Shown one piece after another: positions 15,644 to 23,109 of a DNA stretch of 23,109 nt. The stretch is from Frankiaceae bacterium. Its GTDB lineage: Bacteria > Actinomycetota > Actinomycetes > JAVEEB01. The position numbers and the translations under genes were made by a program. The DNA lies in the NCBI GenBank assembly GCA_030840665.1, contig JAVEEB010000056.1, positions 1 through 23,109 on the forward strand, given 5' to 3'. A model generated the notes under the pieces. It was not told where the DNA came from, made no database searches, and saw only the letters and a program-made list of their open reading frames with translations. Every line of letters starts with the position of its first letter. Positions within the stretch are counted from its first letter, which is position 1.

Positions 15644-16012
15644 GTGCGAGCCAAACTGCTGACGGGACGGATGCTCGGCGTCCACGGCGCCGCCGTCTTC
15701 GGCATGGCGTTGTGCGTCTTCCTCGGCCGCTGGCAATGGGGCCGCGCCGCGGTGACGCACTCGGCCCAGAACGGCTTCTACGCGTTCGAGTGGTGGTCCT
15801 TCGCGATCATCCTGTTCGTGGTCTGGATTCGCACCATGCAGGACGAGCTGCGCCCGGCGCCCCACCCTGACGCCCCTTCGTCGAGGGACCAGAGGTCTCC
15901 CGCGGACGCCGCGGACGCGGCGGAGGCCGCGGCGCTCGACGCCGCGGACGATGCAGAAATGACGGCGTACAACGGCTATCTCGCCTGGCTTGCAGCGCAC
16001 CCGCGCGATTGA
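15644..16012 (+). CDS. small membrane protein with SURF1-like N-terminus
   Basis: A 122-residue protein with two transmembrane helices. LGVHGAAVFGMALCVFLGRWQWGRA at 11-35 resembles the first helix and WQ.xR motif of SURF1 proteins, which help assemble cytochrome oxidase, but the rest of SURF1 is missing. The second helix is WWSFAIILFVVWIRTM. A cytoplasmic tail rich in Ala and Asp (ADAADAAEAAALDAADDAE) ends in an aromatic YNGYLAWLAAHPRD. The GTG at 15644 is preceded by GGAGAC. A DUF3817 gene follows 43 bp later on the same strand. Function unknown. Confidence 0.75.
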   Translation: MRAKLLTGRMLGVHGAAVFGMALCVFLGRWQWGRAAVTHSAQNGFYAFEWWSFAIILFVVWIRTMQDELRPAPHPDAPSSRDQRSPADAADAAEAAALDAADDAEMTAYNGYLAWLAAHPRD

Positions 16013-16055
16013 CCCCGGTCAGGCGACGTTCCGTCGCCGTCGGCACAATGGGCGC

Positions 16056-16370
16056 ATGACGCGAGCCTCTGCCTTGAACCGCTACCGCGTGATGGCGTAC
16101 GTGGTGGGCGTCATGCTCCTGCTGCTGGTCGGCGCCGCGATGCCCCTGAAGTACTTCGCCCACAACAGCGGAATGGTCAAGATCGTGGGGCCGCTGCACG
16201 GGGCGTTGTACGTCGTCTACCTGTTGACCGTCCTGCAACTGGCCTTCTCCCGCCGGTGGCCGCTGCTACGCACGCTGCTCGTCATGTTGGGCGGAGTCGT
16301 GCCGTTCCTGTCGTTCGTCACGGAGCGACGCGTCGTGCGGGACGAGCAGGCCGCAACCAGCACGGCCTGA
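16056..16370 (+). CDS. DUF3817 family membrane protein
   Basis: A 104-residue integral membrane protein with three hydrophobic helices: VMAYVVGVMLLLLVGAAMP, GPLHGALYVVYLLTVLQLAF and LLRTLLVMLGGVVPFLSFV. The H in GPLHGALY and the final PFLSFVTERRV are characteristic of DUF3817, whose role is unknown. The ATG at 16056 begins the recognisable N-terminus (MTRASALNRYRVMAY). Probably co-transcribed with the SURF1-like gene just upstream. rbpA follows 89 bp later with its own promoter. Confidence 0.88.
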   Translation: MTRASALNRYRVMAYVVGVMLLLLVGAAMPLKYFAHNSGMVKIVGPLHGALYVVYLLTVLQLAFSRRWPLLRTLLVMLGGVVPFLSFVTERRVVRDEQAATSTA

Positions 16371-16403
16371 CGCAACGAATGTCCTCCTGAGAGCGTCCGA
16401 ACT

Positions 16404-16430
16404 GGGAACAACCGGGGTAATTCGCCCGTT
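16404..16430 (+). promoter_or_regulatory. SigR/SigH-type promoter upstream of rbpA
   Basis: GGGAAC at 16404-16409 and CGTT at 16427-16430, with 17 bp between them, match the GGGAAY-N16/17-CGTT consensus of SigR (Streptomyces) and SigH (mycobacteria) promoters. The rbpA start lies 29 bp downstream, leaving room for a short leader. rbpA is a known SigR target in Streptomyces coelicolor, which supports this reading. Confidence 0.65.
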
Positions 16431-16459
16431 GGACACCCCGATAGGCAACGGAGGCCACC

Positions 16460-16819
16460 ATGCCCGACCGGGTTCTACGCGGGAGCCGTCTCGGCGCCAC
16501 GAGCTACGAGACCGAACGCACCAATGATCTGGCCCCGCGGCAGATCGTGAAATACGACTGCCCGCGCGGCCATGAGGTGCGCGTGCCCATGGCCGAAGAG
16601 GCCGAAGTGCCCGCCACCTGGGAGTGCAAGGTCTGTGGCGCTGTCGCGTTGCGCCGCGACACCGAGCAGCCGGAGCCCCGCCGCACCAAGCCGGTCCGCA
16701 CCCACTGGGACATGCTCCTGGAACGCCGCTCGCTGACCGAGCTCGAAGTGATCCTGACCGAGCGTCTCGAGGAGCTCCACCGGTCGCGGATCGTCCCGAA
16801 AAGCCGTAAGACCGCCTAG
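16460..16819 (+). CDS. rbpA: RNA polymerase-binding protein RbpA
   Basis: A 119-residue RbpA. This actinobacterial protein binds RNA polymerase and the principal sigma factor, stabilises the open complex and influences rifampicin tolerance. The basic N-terminal tail and RGSRLGATSYETE are typical. The core domain has C34, H38, C56 and C59 (CPRGHEV and CKVCG), the zinc-site pattern. The C-terminal sigma-interaction domain is THWDMLLERRSLTELEVILTERLEELH. The ATG at 16460 has GGAGG 5 bp upstream. The adjacent ppm1-type genes in convergent orientation match M. tuberculosis Rv2050/Rv2051c. Its TAG stop shares the palindrome CTAG with the stop of fxsA. Confidence 0.97.
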   Translation: MPDRVLRGSRLGATSYETERTNDLAPRQIVKYDCPRGHEVRVPMAEEAEVPATWECKVCGAVALRRDTEQPEPRRTKPVRTHWDMLLERRSLTELEVILTERLEELHRSRIVPKSRKTA

Positions 16820-17298
16820 GTCCCCAGGCCCGCCGGGGGCGGTTCGTCGCGCCTGTGGACCGTCTCACCGTCGATCACGCCCTCGTCAGTTGACGGGGGC
16901 CTTCGCGTGGGCAGGTCACCGAGCACGCCGACGATGCCGAAGCGCCCTCGCGCGATGCGGATCAGCAATCGTCGCGCAAGGCTCCGCGTGGGCGGCAACA
17001 AGAACAGCGCCCCGACGATGTCCGTGGCGAAGCCCGGCGTCAGCAGCAGCGTCCCGCCGACCAGGACCAGGGCCCCGTCGGCGACCTCCTTGCCCGGGAA
17101 CCGCCCCGCGCGCAGCGCGTTATTGAACGCCGCCCACGTCTTGCGGCCCTCGCGTTTGAGGAGCCACGCGCCGGCGAAACCGTCCAGCAGCAGCAACGCG
17201 ATCGTCGGCCACAGGCCGATCCAGGTGCCCACCCGGATCAGGACGTAGATCTCGATGATCGGCACGACGATGAAGGCGACGATCAGGCCGGGGACCAT
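16816..17298 (-). CDS. fxsA: FxsA family membrane protein
   Basis: A 160-residue FxsA-family protein. Helix 1 is VPGLIVAFIVVPIIEIYVLI, helix 2 is IGLWPTIALLLLDGFAGAWLL, and helix 3 is GALVLVGGTLLLTPGFATDIVGALFLLPPTR, the most conserved block of the family. FxsA in E. coli eases phage T7 exclusion by the F plasmid, but its general role is unknown. The basic cytoplasmic C-terminal part is not conserved. The ATG at 17298 is only 4 bp after the stop of the ppm1-type gene, so the two are in one operon. It ends convergently with rbpA, overlapping by 4 bp. Confidence 0.92.
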   Translation of the reverse strand: MVPGLIVAFIVVPIIEIYVLIRVGTWIGLWPTIALLLLDGFAGAWLLKREGRKTWAAFNNALRAGRFPGKEVADGALVLVGGTLLLTPGFATDIVGALFLLPPTRSLARRLLIRIARGRFGIVGVLGDLPTRRPPSTDEGVIDGETVHRRDEPPPAGLGT

Positions 17299-17302
17299 GC
17301 GC

Positions 17303-18064
17303 TCAGCCCGTCGCGCGCTTGCGGCCGAAGCGTTCGGCGGCGCCCCAGACGGTGACCCGCCACAGTGCCTCCGCGACGATCGAGCGGCTCATCTTGCTCT
17401 GGCCGCGCTCGCGTTCAATGAAGGTGATGGGCACCTCGACGACGCGAAGGCCCTTGCGCATCGCGCGCCACGCCAGGTCGACCTGGAAGCAGTAGCCCTG
17501 ACTGTCGACGGTCGCGAAATCGATCTTTTCGAGTGCGGAACGCCGGAACGCCCGATAGCCGCCGGTCGCATCGCGAAGGTGCAGCCCGAGGACGGTCCGC
17601 ACGTAGGTGTTGCCGCCGACGCTGAGGACCTTGCGCGACAGGGGCCAGTTCTTCACCTCGCCGCCGCTCACGTACCGCGACCCCAACACGAGGTCGGCGT
17701 CGCGCAGGGCATCGAGGAGCCGGGGCAGCTGCTCCGGGCTGTGCGAACCGTCGGCGTCCATCTCGACCGCGACGTCGTACCCGTGATCGAGAGCCCACCG
17801 GAAACCGGCGATGTATGCGGCGCCGAGCCCGCCCTTGCCCGGGCGGTGCAGCACGTGGACCTGCGGGTCCGCCGCGGCGAGCGTGTCGGCGATGTCCCCG
17901 GTGCCGTCCGGGGAATTGTCGTCGGCGATCAGCAGGTCCGCGGAAGGGACGGACGCGCGGAGCCGGCGGGCGATGATCTCGAGGTTGTCCTTCTCGTTGT
18001 ACGTCGGCACGATCACCAGGACGCGTCCGATGTCGGTGCCGCTGTCCCCCGTAACGTCCGTCAT
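17303..18064 (-). CDS. ppm1: polyprenol monophosphomannose synthase (GT2 family)
   Basis: A 253-residue family 2 glycosyltransferase of the dolichol/polyprenol-phosphate-mannose synthase type. It moves mannose from GDP-mannose to polyprenyl phosphate. [21 protein letters not shown] opens the fold. [17 protein letters not shown] and [14 protein letters not shown] (DAD at 103-105) bind nucleotide and metal. [21 protein letters not shown] and RERGQSKMS (219-226) are diagnostic of the Ppm/DPM1 group. No transmembrane segment follows, so membrane attachment may depend on the neighbouring Lnt, as with the two-domain Ppm1 of M. tuberculosis. The ATG at 18064 overlaps the lnt stop as ATGA. A nearby protein mannosyltransferase is not in the window. 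Confidence 0.95.
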   Translation of the reverse strand: MTDVTGDSGTDIGRVLVIVPTYNEKDNLEIIARRLRASVPSADLLIADDNSPDGTGDIADTLAAADPQVHVLHRPGKGGLGAAYIAGFRWALDHGYDVAVEMDADGSHSPEQLPRLLDALRDADLVLGSRYVSGGEVKNWPLSRKVLSVGGNTYVRTVLGLHLRDATGGYRAFRRSALEKIDFATVDSQGYCFQVDLAWRAMRKGLRVVEVPITFIERERGQSKMSRSIVAEALWRVTVWGAAERFGRKRATG

Positions 18065-19740
18065 TGCGTCCCCTTCTTCGTTGTCAAGCGCCGCCGTAGC
18101 GAGCCCATCATGACGAGCAGCACCCCGAGGAGCCCCGCCAGCCCGCCGACCGCCTCCGGCCAGCCGCCGGCACGGTCCGCGAGGGTCAAGCTGTCGCGCA
18201 AGGGCAGGGTCTCGACGAACGACGTGGCTTGGTGCATCGCAGATTGTCGTACAAGTGTGCCGTCCGGACTGATCACCGCGCTGATGCCGTCCGTCGACGC
18301 GACCACGACAGCGCGTCCGTGCTCCATCGCCCGCAGCCGCGCCATCGACAGCTGCTGCTGGCTCTGGATCTCGCCGTAGGTCGCGTTGTTCGACTGCACG
18401 CTGATCAGGCGCCCCCCGTCGCGGACGCCGGCCCGCACGAGCCCGTCGTACGCGACCTCGAAGCACATGACGTCCGACAGCCGTACGGGACCGACGTCCA
18501 GGCGGCCGGTGCCGGTGCCGGGCGTGAAGTCGCGCGGCACGCGGTCGAACCGCGTGATGCCGGCCGCGATCAGGGAGCGGAAGGGCACGTACTCGCCGAA
18601 GGGCACGAGGTGGCGCTTCGCGTACCGCTCGGTCTCGCCCACTCCCGCTTCCCACACCACGCCGGCGTTCTCGCGGGTGGTGGCGGTGGTGATGACCGCT
18701 CCGATGAGCAAGGGCGCGCGGGCCGCGCGGGCCGCCTCCTCGACCAGGGCCGCCGCTCTGGGGCTCTCCTGGGGGCTGACGTCGGCCGCGTTCTCCGGCC
18801 AGATGACGGCGTCGGGCTGCGGGACCGTGCCGGCGGCGACCGCGGCCGCCATGGCTTCGGTGACTTTCACGTGATTGCTGAGGACCTCGTACGACCGGTC
18901 GAACGCGTCCATCCCGTTGGCCGGAACGTTGCCCTGGATGATCGCCACGACGGCCTGAGCGGGCCCCCCGATGCTTTGGCCGGCGGTCGGGAGCTGGACG
19001 GCCAACGGGCCGGTGGCACAGGCCGCCAGGACGACTGCAGCCCCGGCGAGACCCTTCTGGCGGCCGAGGGCGCCCGACACCGCGAGCCAGGCCAGGGCCG
19101 TGCCGGCAGCGACGACGACGGCGGTGACGAGCGAGACGCCGCCGATCGAGGCGAGCCGGCCCCACGGCCCCTCGTCCTGGGAGAAGCCCAGGCGTCCCCA
19201 GCTGAAGCCGCCGAACGGCCAGCGGGCCCGCACCGCGTCCCAGGCGATCCAGACCGCCGGAACCCAGGCCGCCCAGCCGCGAAGCCTCAGGACGGCGGCC
19301 AGGGCGGCACCAAGGCCCGCGGTGAGGCCGACCTCGACGGCGCTGAGCAGCAGCCAGGCATCCGACCCGACGGGCCGCATCCAGGCCAGCAGCGGGACGA
19401 AGAAGGTCAGGCCCGCGACGAACCCGAGCAGGGCGCCGAACCGCGCGCGCACCCCGTAGAGGCTGCCGACGAGGACCGCGACGCCGATCGGGGCGGTCCA
19501 CCAGTGGTGGTACGGCGGGAAGGCCAGCAACTGCAGCACGCCGGCGACCGCGGCCCCCAGGAGCCGGAGGCCCGTCTGCGTGCGGCTGTGCGCCGTGCGG
19601 CGGCCGTCCGGGGTGTCCACGGCGGCGGTGCGATGGCGCGTGCGGCGGTTGGGCCCCGCAGGTCGGGGCGGTGCGACGGCGGTCAGCGACCGCGAGTCGT
19701 CGGCGTCGTCCTGGGAAAGGGCGCGAGCCGGCGTGGTCAT
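18061..19740 (-). CDS. lnt: apolipoprotein N-acyltransferase Lnt
   Basis: A 559-residue Lnt. It transfers a fatty acyl chain to the N-terminal cysteine of lipoproteins on the outer face of the membrane. Residues 1-55 are a polar, arginine-rich extension. Six to seven transmembrane helices follow (about 58-250), with the signature [15 protein letters not shown]. The nitrilase-like catalytic domain has Glu316 (WPENAAD), Lys375 ([15 protein letters not shown]) and Cys426 (MCFEVAYD) as the triad. A last helix lies near the C-terminus ([16 protein letters not shown]). The ATG at 19740 is the only reasonable start. It is coupled to the ppm1 gene by ATGA; M. tuberculosis has the same two enzymes fused. 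Confidence 0.95.
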   Translation of the reverse strand: MTTPARALSQDDADDSRSLTAVAPPRPAGPNRRTRHRTAAVDTPDGRRTAHSRTQTGLRLLGAAVAGVLQLLAFPPYHHWWTAPIGVAVLVGSLYGVRARFGALLGFVAGLTFFVPLLAWMRPVGSDAWLLLSAVEVGLTAGLGAALAAVLRLRGWAAWVPAVWIAWDAVRARWPFGGFSWGRLGFSQDEGPWGRLASIGGVSLVTAVVVAAGTALAWLAVSGALGRQKGLAGAAVVLAACATGPLAVQLPTAGQSIGGPAQAVVAIIQGNVPANGMDAFDRSYEVLSNHVKVTEAMAAAVAAGTVPQPDAVIWPENAADVSPQESPRAAALVEEAARAARAPLLIGAVITTATTRENAGVVWEAGVGETERYAKRHLVPFGEYVPFRSLIAAGITRFDRVPRDFTPGTGTGRLDVGPVRLSDVMCFEVAYDGLVRAGVRDGGRLISVQSNNATYGEIQSQQQLSMARLRAMEHGRAVVVASTDGISAVISPDGTLVRQSAMHQATSFVETLPLRDSLTLADRAGGWPEAVGGLAGLLGVLLVMMGSLRRRLTTKKGTQ

Positions 19741-20057
19741 TGGGCGATCCTAGTCGCCGCCCCATGACGGATGTCTGACGCGGAAACGGCCCGAGCGCCC
19801 TTCGGACCGACCGCAGCTCGCCGGCTGCGAGCATGCCTGCCGTTGTCTACTGGACGCCCGGGCCAATCCCGTTGTCACACACCCCCGCCTTCCACCGGCA
19901 TCGTGCTGCTGCTCTGCCTCGCGCACCTGGTGCTGCGGCCGTCCGGGTTGCCCCGTGGCACTGGCGCGGAGGAGGGAGTGCAAGCCGATCGTGGTCGGTC
20001 GGTGTCCTTTCGGACGAGCGGAAACTACCGAATGACCCCTCATGGCTGTCAACCGGT

Positions 20058-20095
20058 CCCTGACCTGCGATGACGTGCGTTTGCGCAGGTCAGGG
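20058..20095. repeat. perfect 12-bp inverted repeat
   Basis: CCCTGACCTGCG (20058-20069) and CGCAGGTCAGGG (20084-20095) are exact reverse complements around a 14-nt loop. The stem is GC-rich and symmetrical. It could be a hairpin in RNA or a protein-binding site. Confidence 0.7.
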
Positions 20096-20139
20096 AGGCC
20101 GCGGTCCAGACCAACTCGCTGAGAATTCGTTGGCAATGA

Positions 20140-20163
20140 CGGCGTGTCGCCCGCGACACGCCG
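20140..20163. repeat. perfect 11-bp palindrome with 2-nt centre
   Basis: CGGCGTGTCGC (20140-20150) and GCGACACGCCG (20153-20163) are exact reverse complements separated by CC. Such a small loop favours a double-stranded binding site over an RNA hairpin. It lies just beyond the terminator of the MsiK-type gene. Confidence 0.65.
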
Positions 20164-20174
20164 CAAGCGCGCGA

Positions 20175-20202
20175 GGGCCCGCCGCGAGAACGCGACGGGC
20201 CC
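20175..20202 (-). terminator. terminator of the MsiK-type gene
   Basis: On the minus strand GGGCCCGTCGCG and CGCGGCGGGCCC form a 12-bp stem with a TTCT loop and one G-U wobble. The wobble pairs only in the minus-strand RNA, which fits termination of the gene ending at 20229, 26 bp upstream. No strong U-run follows. Confidence 0.75.
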
Positions 20203-20228
20203 TTGGTGCGTTGAGGAAACGAACTGCG

Positions 20229-21464
<1,236 letters not shown>

Positions 21465-21605
21465 GTGGCGGGTCTCCCAGTGTCAGGCCGGCAGTCGTCA
21501 ACCGGCGCTCGGATCTTTCTCGAGCGATGGTAGGGCCATGGAACCGGATTGAGCCACTGAGGGACAAATGTCGTCACATCCGACGAGATGCGTCCCCCGC
21601 CTTCC

Positions 21606-22739
21606 TCAGTCGAGGACGACGAGGTCGCGGGTGCTGCGGTTGAGGCGCTCCACCCCGTCGCCGGTCACGGCGACGATGTCCTCGATCCGCGCACCGAAGC
21701 GGCCGGGCAGGTAGATGCCGGGCTCGATGGAGAACGTCATACCGGCGTCCACCGGGTCGGCGTTGCCCGACACGATGTACGGCTCCTCATGCTCGTCCAG
21801 CCCGATCCCGTGCCCGGTCCGGTGGACGAAGAAGTCGCCGTACCCCGCCGCCGCGATCACGTCCCGCGCCGCCGCGTCGATGCCTTCCGCGGTGACCCCC
21901 GGGCGCACGGAGTTGCACGACGCTTCCTGTGCCCGCTGCAGGACCGCGTACATGGCGAGGGCCTCCGCGCCCGGGTCGCCGAGCGCATACGTGCGCGTGG
22001 AGTCCGAGCAGTAGCCCGCGGCGTTCGTGCCGCCGATGTCGACGACGACGAGGTCGCCCTGTTGCAGCACGCGCTCCCCCGTGTCGTGGTGCGGGCTGGC
22101 CCCGTTCGGGCCGCCGGCGACGATGACGAAGTTCACGGCGACGTGGCCTTCCGCGATGATCGCCTCCGCGATGTCGCGGCCGACCTCGCTCTCGCTGCGG
22201 CCGGCCTGCAGCCCCTGCGGCACCCGGTCGTGGACGCGGTCGATGGCGGCGGCCGCGTCGCGGAGGGCCGCGAGCTCGGCGGGGTCTTTGCGCATGCGCA
22301 GCTCGCGCAGCACCGGACCGGCGGGCGTGAGCGTCGCGGGGGCAAGAGCGGCTCCCAACGCCAGCGAGTGGATGGCCCACATCCGATCAGCAACGGCGAT
22401 GCGGGACGGCGCGGCCCCGAGCGCGCTGTTCAGCAGCGAGGCGACAAGGGCGTTCGGGTCGGCCGTCTCCGGCCAGTCGACGATGGCGATGCCGAGGCCC
22501 GCGGCGGGTGACTCGTCGGCCCGCGGACGTTCCAGTTTTGGTACGACGAGATGCGCGTCCCCCGTGACCGGCAGCACGAGGCAGGTCAGCCGTTCCAGGG
22601 GCAGGGCGTCGTACCCGGTCAGGTAGCGCAACTCCGCTCCCGGCGTCAGCAGCAACGCGTCGACTCCCTGCGCGGCAAGGACGGTACGGGCGCGGTCGAG
22701 GCGGCCAGCAGTGAGATTCGTGGCGAGGTTCGAGGTCAC
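21606..22739 (-). CDS. M24 family metallopeptidase (Xaa-Pro dipeptidase/PepE-like)
   Basis: A 377-residue peptidase with the pita-bread fold. The N-terminal creatinase-type domain (about 10-140) includes LLTPGAELRYLTGYDA. The catalytic domain keeps all five metal ligands: Asp234 (VVVDIGG), Asp246 (CSDSTRT), His310 (HRTGHGIG), Glu339 (FSIEPGIY) and Glu353 (RIEDIV). The enzyme probably cleaves X-Pro dipeptides or removes N-terminal residues before proline, using two Mn or Co ions. The GTG at 22739 begins the recognisable N-terminus. It is divergent from the exonuclease gene with 50 bp between starts, as in M. tuberculosis Rv2089c (pepE) and Rv2090. Confidence 0.94.
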   Translation of the reverse strand: MTSNLATNLTAGRLDRARTVLAAQGVDALLLTPGAELRYLTGYDALPLERLTCLVLPVTGDAHLVVPKLERPRADESPAAGLGIAIVDWPETADPNALVASLLNSALGAAPSRIAVADRMWAIHSLALGAALAPATLTPAGPVLRELRMRKDPAELAALRDAAAAIDRVHDRVPQGLQAGRSESEVGRDIAEAIIAEGHVAVNFVIVAGGPNGASPHHDTGERVLQQGDLVVVDIGGTNAAGYCSDSTRTYALGDPGAEALAMYAVLQRAQEASCNSVRPGVTAEGIDAAARDVIAAAGYGDFFVHRTGHGIGLDEHEEPYIVSGNADPVDAGMTFSIEPGIYLPGRFGARIEDIVAVTGDGVERLNRSTRDLVVLD

Positions 22740-22789
22740 GCCGCTGAGCCTACGGCCGCAGTGTGGGGACGTGATGGTGGAATGGCGCC

Positions 22790-23109
22790 GTGCCCCCTTC
22801 GCTCATGCTGCTCGACGCGCCGTCGCTGTATTTCCGCGCCTTCTACGGCATCCCCGACTCGGTGCAGGCGCCGGACGGCACGCCGGTGAACGCCCTGCGC
22901 GGCATGCTGGACATGACCGCGCAGCTGATCCGCATCTACAAGCCCGACCGGCTCGTCGCGTGCTTCGACAACGATTGGCGGCCGGCTTTCCGGGTCGACG
23001 CCCTCCCGTCGTACAAGGCTCATCGTGTTGCTTATGGCGACGTCGAAGAGGTGCCGGACCTGCTGACCCCGCAGGTGCCGCTCATCGAACAGGCCCTCGA
23101 CGCGTTCGG
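22790..23109 (+). CDS. 5'-3' exonuclease, N-terminal part (runs off the window)
   Basis: The first 106 residues of a PolA-like 5'-3' exonuclease/flap endonuclease. [21 protein letters not shown] carries the first metal-binding aspartate. [48 protein letters not shown] contains the second (CFDNDW) and the conserved RxxxxPxYKxxR substrate-binding stretch. Such stand-alone proteins process RNA primers and flaps. The GTG at 22790 is preceded by GGTGGA; an ATG at 22805 is an alternative. The 3' end is outside the window, so the presence of later metal ligands cannot be checked. Confidence 0.93.
   Translation, partial: MPPSLMLLDAPSLYFRAFYGIPDSVQAPDGTPVNALRGMLDMTAQLIRIYKPDRLVACFDNDWRPAFRVDALPSYKAHRVAYGDVEEVPDLLTPQVPLIEQALDAF

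Larger units (their letters stand above)
19741..20228. other. 488-bp gap between lnt and the MsiK-type gene
   Basis: I see no credible protein gene here; the open frames lack family features or ribosome-binding sites. The lnt promoter should lie in its left part. The right part holds three inverted repeats, listed separately. Confidence 0.6.

Noticed and set aside
17255..18379. 374-codon open frame on the plus strand
   Set aside because: It lies opposite the ppm1 and lnt genes, has the Arg/Asp/His-rich composition of GC-rich shadow frames and no recognisable domain.
18229..19767. 512-codon open frame on the plus strand
   Set aside because: It is the antisense shadow of lnt; the minus strand carries the full catalytic triad and signature motifs.

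Overview
The window is high-GC DNA with GTG starts, 4-bp ATGA/GTGA gene overlaps and marker genes typical of an actinomycete. These include RbpA, separate Lnt and Ppm1-type genes, an MsiK/UgpC-type ATPase, and a PepE-like M24 peptidase divergent from a stand-alone 5'-3' exonuclease. The order rbpA then convergent ppm1/lnt matches Mycobacterium tuberculosis Rv2050/Rv2051c. The M24/exonuclease pair matches Rv2089c/Rv2090. I cannot name the genus. I saw no rRNA, tRNA, transposase, phage gene or CRISPR array, so most of the window looks like ordinary chromosome with some accessory genes.

Layout. 1-1294: a multi-pass membrane protein (GT-C-like) on the minus strand, split by an apparent frameshift. 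1448-3516: a Gfo/Idh/MocA oxidoreductase, then an alkyltransferase-like protein (minus) divergent from a DUF1349 protein. 3555-6273: a tightly coupled larE-larB-larC operon (minus) for the nickel-pincer nucleotide cofactor, with no larA in view. 6313-7136: two overlapping crcB/fluc fluoride channel genes. 7185-10398: two exported cell-wall proteins, an L,D-transpeptidase lipoprotein and a large M15-like protein with three peptidoglycan-binding domains. 10551-11588: a rhodanese and an RDD membrane protein.

11564-13437: a fold-III PLP decarboxylase (ornithine/lysine type) translationally coupled to an unfamiliar GNAT/acyltransferase-like protein. Upstream lie a perfect 10-bp inverted repeat and a CRP-like half-site palindrome. 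This pair is the best candidate for an undescribed pathway. 13692-14105: a charged coiled-coil protein. 14134-15338: a histidine phosphatase and a small protein resembling sigma region 4. 15339-15643: a gene-free stretch rich in hairpins. 15644-16370: two small membrane proteins (SURF1-like N-terminus, DUF3817).

16460-19740: rbpA, preceded by a SigR/SigH-like promoter, faces the lnt-ppm1-fxsA operon, which makes lipoprotein N-acyl groups and polyprenol-phosphate-mannose. 19741-20228: a gap with three strong inverted repeats. 20229-23109: the MsiK-type ATPase, the M24 peptidase and the cut-off 5'-3' exonuclease.

Bases 1-84 hold nothing I can identify. The other short gaps hold no gene I can support.
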